Shown here: positions 56,205 through 64,000 of the stretch, one piece after another
Position numbering within the stretch: position 1 is the first letter of the stretch
Layout of the letters: each line of letters begins with the position of its first letter
Origin: Chrysemys picta bellii
Taxonomy: Eukaryota; Chordata; Testudines; Emydidae
Direction of reading: 5' to 3'
Assembly (NCBI RefSeq): GCF_011386835.1
Contig: NC_088796.1
Span: forward strand, 28,785,011-28,849,010
Length of the DNA: 64,000 bases
Program-made: the position numbers and the translations under genes
Notes under the pieces: model-generated
The model's database searches: none
What the model saw: only the letters and a program-made list of their open reading frames with translations
Told to the model about the DNA's origin: nothing

Positions 56205-56866
56205 CAGTCTGATAGCCAGCTGGCCTAGTGGTCAGGCAGTGGCTCCACTGTTCTTTCCAACCTGGTCATTTTAGAGGGAGCCCTGGTTGGGTCATATGCA
56301 GTGGGCCTCAATCCTTCCAGAATGTCATTTGCAGGGTTCTGTCATGGCAGAGGAGTGGGAGAGCAATGTAGGGGGACATGAGCCAACCCACGTCACTGGG
56401 TCCCAACGCAGGGCCTTAGAGGAGTGTTGGTATCCAGACCACTCATTAGTCCAGCCCAAGTTATACTGCCCCTTTGGTTGCTTCCTACCAGGCTGTAGCT
56501 TATCTGTTTTGTGCATGGTAGCAGACTTAGGAGTATCCACTTAGTCTGCCAGTGGGACCATGTCCCATTCTTTGTAGTCTCTTAGGAGTTTCCAACTCGC
56601 AAAGTGGTAGGGGGAAGGAGGAGGGAAATCTAGGTCACTGCTCCCAGAGGATCCTTAACAATGCTGTAGCCACTCGTCTCACAGGTCCAGGTAACAGCGT
56701 CACTTCCTGGTACAGACTATAGCTTCTTGCCCCCTTTCCCTGGGCTACCTGTGCCTTTTTAAACTATCCCTCCATCTGGAGCACACACTGCAGCCGCTGA
56801 GGGATAGGGCCTCCCTAGCCCAGTACTGCTCTATGACTTGCCCTGGTTTAGCATGGGGTCTTTGGT
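56205..56866 (-). mobile_element. 5' LTR of the gypsy-type provirus
   Basis: It lies upstream (minus strand) of gag and shares its final 120 bp with 53169-53290. The exact outer end is uncertain: host-duplication sequence resumes at about 56868 (GGTCCTAATTAAGG). A TTTAAAAAGG box on the minus strand near 56760 is a candidate TATA element. Confidence 0.65.
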
Positions 56867-56867
56867 C

Positions 56868-57015
56868 CTAATTAAGGAGCGTGGTGGATAATATCTAACC
56901 TATCAGATATGAACTGTACACTACCTTGTGTAATAATATTGGTCAGTTTCATTCTTACTATCCTAGCTTCATGACAGATGTATTTTGATATCCTGCATTA
57001 GGATACCCAAAGGTT
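56868..57015. repeat. Right part of the interrupted 282-bp duplication unit 2
   Basis: It matches 52921-53075 in order: TCCTAATTAAG, CTATCAGATATGA, AATATTGGTCAGTTTCATTC, TTCATGACAGAT and GGATTAGGAT-like words. Confidence 0.75.
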
Positions 57016-57399
57016 CTCTTTCTGTTTGCATGGTAATGAAGCAATGACAAAAGATGTTGAAAACAGTCAATGGGACTGATGAGATTATATGCAAACCACC
57101 TACATCAATATGCTGCTCACATTCCACAAGTGAAAGTGCATATTGGGAGTGACAATATCCTTTATATTAAATACACACCATAATCAATATGACCAGCTTC
57201 ATTAGTTTAGTTTGCCTCCACTCAGTTGCAGAATGGATAGAACAGAATGCAGGAGCGCTGTCTGGTCCCTGGTGAAATAGATGATAACTCCAGCTTCACT
57301 TTCCCCACTCCTTATGCAGGTGCTTTGAAGAAGGTGTGAGCCAGGGAGAAAGGGCACAGGGGTGCATATGGGTTACAGGGATCTCTGAGGTCTGGTATC

Positions 57400-58197
57400 T
57401 GTTATTCCTTCACCCTCTCCCTTCCCTGGTCCTTCTTGCATGAACAGAGAGCACCAATACCTGAAGTCCGAAGGTGCAAACAGTTCGATGTTTATTGGGG
57501 TGAACTTCCAGCAAGCTTAAATCCAAGTTCCTTTTTCCTTATTTTCAAATCCCAACTTACTTCCTGTTTGCCTCTAATTTATATAGTAATATTCTCAGCT
57601 ATACCTTAGCCAATCATTTTACTGAAATCTATCTAACCAAGCCTAACATATTGTAATATAATTCTCTAACCAATTATATCCCACTAGCCTAATTAACTTA
57701 CACCTAGCAAAATTAATTGTACAGCAGACAGAAACAATTAGAGAACCAGACAGATTAACAATAGAAAAGTGGGGACCATAAAGATAAAACGTACAGAAAT
57801 GCGGGTTTCACAACCACAACTATTGAGAAGTGATTTCTTGGCAGACAGGATGCTATCAAACTAAGTTTTCTTTAACCATCTTTATCTGGTGATGATAGGC
57901 ATTATCAGGACAGGATTGTATTCCTAACAGCCCAATAGCACCTTATTTCAGTGTGATTGGTTTGCAATGTGAGGATGTGACTGTACGCTTCCCAGCTTAT
58001 GGCTGCCCCAGCTGCTTAGTCAAAGGCCTTAGCATTAGAACAGGGCCTCAGACTATCCTAGTGAGAGAAGGCCCATACACAGGCGGACAGTGATTTTGAT
58101 TCTTTTATACCTCTATAACTAGCTAAATGATAAACATATACCTAAATTCTTAAAGTATAGGTCTTTACAGGCAGGCCTGAATATCTATATCCTAACA
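57400..58197 (-). mobile_element. Solo LTR with perfect 5-bp target duplication, 798 bp
   Basis: The plus-strand ends are TGTTATTCC...ATCCTAACA (TGTTA termini). GTATC flanks it exactly at 57395-57399 and 58198-58202. On the minus strand a TATATAAATTAG box near 57585 is followed by AATAAA near 57491, so the LTR points left. No internal retroviral sequence. Confidence 0.92.
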
Positions 58198-58202
58198 GTA
58201 TC

Positions 58203-59165
58203 TACACACTGTTCATCAAAGAGTGTTACGTAAGGTCTCTACTGAAAGTCTGTGTCACACTGGTCCTTGTAATCACTGTGAAATGTATATAAGGAGCTAC
58301 GTATATATACTGAAAATTATATTCTTAAGGTCTATTACTTGGGGCTTGTCACCAAAGGGTGAGAAGCACATTTCTTTTAGGCAAGCAATGTTTATCTATC
58401 TGTCTGGCTACAGGTAAACTGAGTATTGTATGGTTCACAATGAACATCCATTTACAGTCTGAGCTGAATGCTAATGAAGGGATTATGAGAACGTCCATAG
58501 AGGGAAGAGAATTTACAAGAAGAAGTATACCAGCGGGAGGGAGTTCTGTTTACAAGGGAAAATAATGGCCTTTTGGACTATAACTGTAGATACAGAGCAA
58601 TACTCAGGAACCTTTATAGAAGAGAAAAGCTGAGAGCGTGGCTTGTTTCATGAAAAAAAGACCAGAGCCTACCTCGCTGAAAAACACTGATGAGAAATAC
58701 TAGATGCTAGAATGAATGTTTATTTTATATGTAACCCTTTGTTTTCAATACTTCCATCTTCTTGCTTCTTCTTGAGTCTCTGTTCTTTGTTAAATAAACT
58801 TCTTCTTGTGTTGACTATCAACATATCTAAGTGCCGAGCGTTGAGTGGGGCAGTGATCCTGAGGTGTAACTGATAAGCGGGGCTGTACTATTCCTCTGCA
58901 AGGTGAGAATCTGAATTATGTGAGTGTCCAATGGAACAGGGCCTGGGGGACGCTTGGAGTGCTCAGATCTTGCAGTGTGCTTATTGCCAACTGGTAGACA
59001 GAGTGGGGCCTGCAGAGGCCTGGAGGGGTGTGTTTATATTGCCAGAGGCGGGTGTTGAGAAGCTGACCCATGGCAGGTGCAGATAAGGCTTCCTCACACC
59101 AAGGGTAGGTGGTAGCAACGTGCCTCACAAGCCCGAGTACCCCCAGGATGCCTCACAGAAGGGTT
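58203..59165 (+). mobile_element. Probable LTR or LTR-plus-leader of another retroelement
   Basis: It has GTATATAAGG at 58285-58294 and AATAAA at 58793-58798. The stretch TAAGTGCCGAGCGTTGAGTG to AGAAGCTGACCCATGG resembles turtle LTR/leader sequence known to me only from memory. Boundaries and target duplication are not established. Confidence 0.5.
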
Positions 59166-59180
59166 ATAAACGTGGCTGCC

Positions 59181-59722
59181 TGTGAGGCAGAGGGAAGAAT
59201 ACTTTTGAAAAGACAGTGTGAAGGGGTTGCCTCACCACTGGCACCTCCTTGTGGCCGGGCATGATGTGGGTCTGCTGCCACTGGCTGCTCCACCTCTGCA
59301 ATGGCCTCACTGTTCCTGTGACTTGGCTCACCAGCCAGATCACTTCATAGCCTCTCCCCTTCCAGGGTAGTCTGTCAACAAAAAGCAAAGGGAGTTAACA
59401 CAAACAAACTGAGTTAGTAGGAGAGAGAGGGGAACACTTCCCTCTCAGGGAGTATCAGGATTGGGCAATCCCTTCCCTATGGGAGAGTTTTCCAGGCAGC
59501 TGTCATCAGGGAAGTTCCTGGCCCTTGGCCTGTCCTCAGGAGCTGAGGGTTACAGGTCTGTTCTCTTCCCTGCTCTGCCCACAGGTGAGTTGTTCTGCTT
59601 CCCTTTTTACTCCTTCTCCAGCCTATGCATGTCTTACAGATGTGGCGGAGTGGAGCTGGCTGAGCTCAGAGCAACTCCTTAACCCCTGCTTGTCCAGTTT
59701 GGGTTTTGTGTATCTCATCACA
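59181..59722. mobile_element. Possible LTR
   Basis: It starts TGTGAGGCAGAGG and ends TCTCATCACA, giving weak TGTGA termini. No target duplication was seen. Other origins are possible. Confidence 0.35.
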
Positions 59723-59724
59723 AC

Positions 59725-61365
59725 AGGGGTCACAGGAATGACCTGAACCCCAAGCTGGGTTGTTTCTCTGGTTAGTTTTGCAGTCTTCCTCCTACCCCAG
59801 CCTTGTGCTGCATCCCTTTCCTATGAGAAGTATTGCAAAGGATGAGCTAAGCAGTGAAGCCCTCTGCACCAGTGTGTTAATTGGAACTGGAAATATTTGC
59901 TATTATAACCAAGGAGAACTGAGTGGGAAAGTGACCAAGCCAGAACAAACAAAGGAAGAACACAGTGGAACAGATTTTGGGAGGGAACAGAGAGAGGAAG
60001 AACATATCTTATGGCAATGGAGAAAGCTTGTGGCGATGCTGATTCCTTTAGATCTGCCAGCTGGTGTTCTTAACATGCCTGCAGACCATTAAGAGGTCTG
60101 GATGGAGTTGCTTGAATGACTCTGTGCCTTCCTCTCTGAAAGGTCTTAAAGGGCAGTACTGAGCAATTGCTTTGCTGCGCTGAGATGTCTCTCATGCAGG
60201 ATGCCCTATGTGCAAAGGTGACCAGCAGGAATTTAGGGAAGGGGCAGGAACTGGTGAGGGATGTACATTGTCCCACAACTCATGGCAAATCTGATGAAGA
60301 GTTCACATAGCCTCAAGGCATAATAATAACTTAAATGAATCCCCTTTGTGCTGGGGAATTCCCCTATAAGAAGGATTGCAGGGGTATCTGTGGGGAGAGG
60401 ATTCCTTGGCAATGTGCGTTTCAGCAATGCTGCCCAGAAGCCATTCAGAGGGCCTCTGATCCAATGAGGAAGATCAGGTCCTACACACACAGAAGGCTTT
60501 AATCTCCTGCAGATCCCCTGGCATCGGCACAGATTAGCAGTGAGTTTCTGGGGAAGAACCCATGTTGGTTGATCTTGGAAAAACTCCACAATGGGAATCT
60601 CTGTTTTCCTCCATATCCAGGGCCCTTTCCCCAGGGGTTTTCCTACAGGAAGGTATAATCTGGCCCTTTGCAACCTAACATAAGTAAGTCTGTTCCCTCA
60701 GTTTGGCCACTGGGGCACCTTAAGGAGGCTAGGAGGGAAGTGTGTCCATGACAGAGCAGTACAGTTATAAAGGAAGGTGCAGACTGCCTAATCCCACTCT
60801 GTACTGCAATGCTCCAGGAAGGGCATGGAAGCCCTTCCCCATTCCATATGTCAGCAGTAGTGCTGGAAAGGTCAGCCCCACTCCTAGACCCCTGATTGGT
60901 TAGGGCATGGGCACAGAGGAGAAGCTTGACTAGCTGCTCCCTCACAGAGGTTGTGCTACTCTGAGACACACCTCCCTTTCCAAGATTCCCATAGTGGAAT
61001 ACAGCTGTGCTTCACATCTGATGTGATCCACTGGCTAACCACTGGCCCATACTATAGATTAAGGTATCTGTTTAACAGTCTGATTAGTAACCAGCATTAC
61101 TTCTCTGGTTCATAGTGACCTGGATGCATGCTCCCAAAGTTCATAACCATTTTATTCAAAATTCTGCAGCCCTAATGCAAACCAAACATTGCTGCCTACA
61201 GAATGTCCAAAATGCTGCATCTCATGCCTTACTTCTTGAGCAAAAAAAAAGGTAAAACATGAAATGCAGAGTAGTTTTGGATTTTAAAGATAATTAAATG
61301 TTGAAAATCATTCATCTGACATGGAGATAATAAAAGATATGAAGAATTTCTAATAAAAATATAAT
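59725..61365. other. Unassigned upstream sequence
   Basis: No gene or nameable repeat recognised. Confidence 0.4.
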
Positions 61366-61369
61366 CCCT

Positions 61370-61440
61370 ATAGGATTTGAACTCATTATTTTGGCAATAT
61401 AAGCTAGACACTTCAGCCATTGTGCTGCCCAGGACTTGCC
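61370..61440 (-). repeat. tRNA-derived SINE-like core
   Basis: The minus strand carries GGGCAGCACAATGGCTGAAG as A-box region and GAGTTCAAATCC as B box (61384-61373) at tRNA-like spacing. The stems do not pair well, so this is not a tRNA gene. Confidence 0.65.
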
Positions 61441-61444
61441 AATA

Positions 61445-62858
61445 GAAAGACAGGCATTAAATTACCCATAGGAGACTTCTCCTAATGTTTCCTGCAATCA
61501 TTAGAAACCAGTTCAGAATAAAAAAAACCCTCCCACAGAATAAAAAGCTACTGAGTTGAAACAAAGGAACAGCCCATGCTGCTCTTAAGGAGGAAGAGGC
61601 CCAAAGCCTGTTCCCAGTTCATGCCATGGTCTATATGCCTTCAGCATTTCATACAAGTTACAGTAGAGTTAATTTGCTAACTATTTTTGCTGGAAGTCAT
61701 TGCCTATGTACAGTATAAAATGGCCTGATTTTCAGATGCAGCTGATTGAGCACCTGCAGTTTCCATTGAAGCCATGGGCCTTAAGAATTTCACTCTCAGA
61801 GCCCAATCCTGGAAGTATTCCTTGCATGGAACTGTCACTGGGCTCCTGAATCAATAATAAGTGAAACTTTAATCAGGAGCTGCAGACACTCAACCAATTG
61901 GTTTGAAATTATCTTGAAGCACCCTTTTAGTTTTAATTGTATTTAAACCCACCCTCAGTAGATGCACTAGATTTTAGGCAGGATAAAGGCCCAAGTGCAG
62001 CAAAGTACATCTGCATGATCTTTCATCCAACAGTGGGACTTAAGCAGGTGTTTAAAGTAATCACATCCATGAGAACTTTGCTGAATCAAGGCCTAACAGC
62101 ACAAAAAGATTGAACTGAAAAAGCTACCTTTAAATAGTACAGCTACCTTTGCCACTTATTTTCTTAAGTGTTTGGTAGGTTAAATCATGATAGTACTATA
62201 CTGTGCAACACTGTAATTTTCTCACATCAACTTCAGGTACTGAAAAGGTCAAAAGTATAGCTGGGCTTGGCAGAATTAGATTTTTAAAAAAAATTTGACA
62301 GATAATATCAATGTTTATTTTAAGCACTTTATTTGCATCCATTTAAATTTTCACAGTTGCAGGAAACTATTGGTGGGTCAGACAATTATTTAATGACCAT
62401 GGACCTTGAGATTTAAAAAGTTTAAAGCTTTTTAACCATGAAAAAGCAAATTGTCAACATCCCATGTCAAAATATACAAGTAACGGTCCTTAATTCAAAC
62501 TCTAACTTCTCAGGCAGCATTTTACTTACTGTGCCTATCTGTAAGTTTTGATTTTTATCAATGGAAATACGTTTTCGTTGCTTTGTGTGTGTGCAGTAAA
62601 ATTGACATTAACCAACATTTCCTGATAAAAGTTTAATCCTTCCAAGCCTGCTTATAGAGGAAGCACAGACAATTCAGCTACTAAAAGGCACTTCCATTGT
62701 CAGTGGTAGCAATTCACATAAAAAACCCCCAAACCATAATTAAAACATGCCTGGTTTGTGGAAAGCAATAGAATATCAATTCCAATTGTTACGGAAAGCT
62801 CAAGTTTGATCAGGCTAGCTGTGCTGTTACATTTCAGACTAATAACTGTTTCTTGGTG
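61445..62858. other. Unassigned AT-rich sequence
   Basis: No gene recognised. TGGCCTGATTTTCAGATGC at 61721 resembles the end of a common sauropsid MITE. Confidence 0.4.
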
Positions 62859-62866
62859 TTTCCTGT

Positions 62867-63137
62867 CAGGGCCGGCTCCAGCTGTTTTGCCGCCCCAAGC
62901 AGTGAAGAAAAAACAAAACCGAAAAAACATAAAGCCGATCGGCGCCACTTTGGCGGCAGCTCAACCGCACCGCTTCATCCTTCATTCCCAATCTTCCACT
63001 TTGGTGGCAGCTCAAAGAGGAAGAGAAGGACTGAGGGACCCGCCGCGGAATTGCCGCCGAAGACCCGGACGTGCCGCCCCTTTTCATTGGCCGCCCCAAG
63101 CACCTGCTTCCTTCGCTGATGCCTAGAGCCAGCCCTG
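62867..63137. mobile_element. hAT-like MITE with perfect 8-bp target duplication
   Basis: Ends are CAGGGCCGGCTCCA and (reverse complement) CAGGGCTGGCTCTA. TTTCCTGT flanks it at 62859-62866 and 63138-63145. It contains GCCGCCCCAAGCA twice (near both ends) and two CACTTTGG(C/T)GGCAGCTCAA units. Open frames are compositional. Confidence 0.95.
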
Positions 63138-63149
63138 TTTCCTGTTTAG

Positions 63150-63825
63150 TTAGGCAGGCTTAAATTCAAGTATATCTGTAAATCTCAGTTAGCTAAGGAT
63201 GGAATGGCAACATGTTGGATCATAATTGGCAGGCACATTGCTGAGTGATTTAGATGTTAGCACACAGCCTGCAAACTAAGACTGCAGAGTCCTATTTCTG
63301 ATTCTGACCCCCAATTCTGCAGCAGTTACTCATGCAGACAGGGCCAGCTCTGCATGCAGACTAGTGGTAACTCCAGCATGTATTTCTATTTTAGTTAATT
63401 GTTGATGGTCATTTGCACTACATGTCTCACTTCCACATCACACTTGTGCATGCTACCTTTTTAGGCTCTGCAAAAGGGTATTTACCACTAAGAGCTACAG
63501 CAAATCTGCAACTGAAGAGACAGGAGGCAGATATGGACACAGAAAAGAAGAGGAATGGGAGAAAGGTATGGCCTGAACCATATTATTATTGCTCCCTAAC
63601 CTACCTTTATAAACTAACCATGGCCCCAGAAAAAAAAAGTATTTAAAAATATTTCAGGATGTACTATATAAACAGTCCTGTCAGATAACTGAAATATTTT
63701 AAATTGGTCAGCTTAAAAAATAAATAAATAAAGTTGACAGTGTCTTTTTAAATTCCAAGACAATATATACTATTTCAGAGCTCTTATCTGCTTTAGCACT
63801 CTAGGTATCTTATAACATGGGAGTT
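63150..63825. other. Unassigned AT-rich sequence
   Basis: No gene recognised. Confidence 0.4.
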
Positions 63826-63829
63826 GACA

Positions 63830-64000
63830 GCCATAATTCTAATAGATTTTGATTAATCACAATTAACTCACATGATTAACTAAAACAATTAATCATGATT
63901 AATTGCAGTTTTAATCACTCTGTTAAACAATACCAATTGAAATTTATTAAATTTTGAATGTTTTTCTACATTTTCATATATATTGTATTCTGTGTTGTAA
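63830..64000. repeat. GATTAATC-rich dispersed repeat, cut by the window end
   Basis: GATTAATC/ACATGATTAAC/AATTAATCATGATTAATT words are packed between 63850 and 63905. TTTTAATCACTCTGTTAAAC and CAATTGAAATTTATTAAAT follow. I recall this order as a dispersed vertebrate repeat. Confidence 0.6.

Larger units (their letters stand above)
53169..56866 (-). mobile_element. Ty3/gypsy-type provirus, antisense, internally deleted
   Basis: From high to low coordinates on the minus strand come a 5' LTR (about 56866-56205), gag remnant (56077-55100), protease-like remnant and acidic linker (55060-54560), integrase (54330-53290) and the last 120 bp of a 3' LTR (53290-53169). Reverse transcriptase and RNase H are absent. 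The family looks like the gypsy-type elements common in turtles. All reading frames carry stops or shifts, and a MITE splits the integrase. Not capable of transposition. Confidence 0.85.
43011..64000. other. Intergenic DNA upstream of PLCXD3
   Basis: No coding exon was recognised in this 21-kb stretch. It holds a CR1 fragment, MITEs, three or more LTRs, a gypsy-type provirus and unassigned AT-rich sequence, each listed separately. In mammals the next gene upstream is OXCT1; nothing here looks like an OXCT1 exon. Confidence 0.7.

Noticed and set aside
53169..56325. The shared 120-bp segment as two separate gypsy integrase ends
   Set aside because: A 5' LTR and a truncated 3' LTR explain both copies with one provirus and one deletion.
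61370..61440. Functional tRNA gene on the minus strand
   Set aside because: Only the promoter boxes resemble a tRNA. The stems are broken.

Overview
The window looks like vertebrate genomic DNA, most probably from a turtle. It is AT-rich with no dense coding, it carries CR1 non-LTR retrotransposons with their usual 3' ends, several LINE relatives, solo LTRs, a Ty3/gypsy-type provirus, tRNA-derived SINE-like pieces and many short inverted-repeat elements (MITEs) of types I associate with chelonian genomes. The turtle assignment is inference from repeat style. A crocodilian or another sauropsid is less likely but not excluded.

The only host gene I can support is a single short coding exon on the minus strand at 42645-42747. 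It encodes the first 34 codons plus one base of PLCXD3 (PI-PLC X domain containing 3). It has a strong start context, a GT splice donor and a CpG-rich promoter region on its upstream side (42748-43010). Positions 1-42644 are therefore read as the 5' part of PLCXD3 intron 1. No later exon was found, as expected for a gene with a very long first intron. Positions above about 43010 are upstream intergenic DNA.

Intron side. 306-945 is a hAT-like MITE. 2924-3259 is a near-perfect 336-bp palindrome. 4975-8650 is a decayed endonuclease/reverse-transcriptase LINE broken by a second retroelement. 15180-17600 holds a low-decay element with an ORF for an uncharacterised cysteine-rich protein family, preceded by a cluster of TGATGCAAT/ATTGCATCA motifs. 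20488-22965 is a long antisense CR1. 23580-24188 is a solo LTR. 24430-27860 is an antisense L2-like LINE that has received a 465-bp insertion and a 1.6-kb MITE-like element, which itself contains three further MITEs. 27920-29215 is a sense CR1 split by a hAT MITE with a perfect 8-bp target duplication. 35107-37364 is an LTR-flanked, internally deleted retroelement.

Upstream side. 45101-45395 and 62867-63137 are hAT MITEs with perfect 8-bp target duplications. 50801-51634 and 57400-58197 are solo LTRs with recognisable 5-bp target duplications. 53169-56866 is an antisense Ty3/gypsy-type provirus with gag, protease and integrase remnants but no reverse transcriptase. A 295-bp MITE sits inside its integrase, and the whole element is inserted in one unit of a 282-bp tandem duplication.

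No element here appears intact enough to be autonomous. The element at 15.66 kb is closest, with one frameshift and one nonsense change visible. No operon, CRISPR array or functional tRNA/rRNA gene is present.
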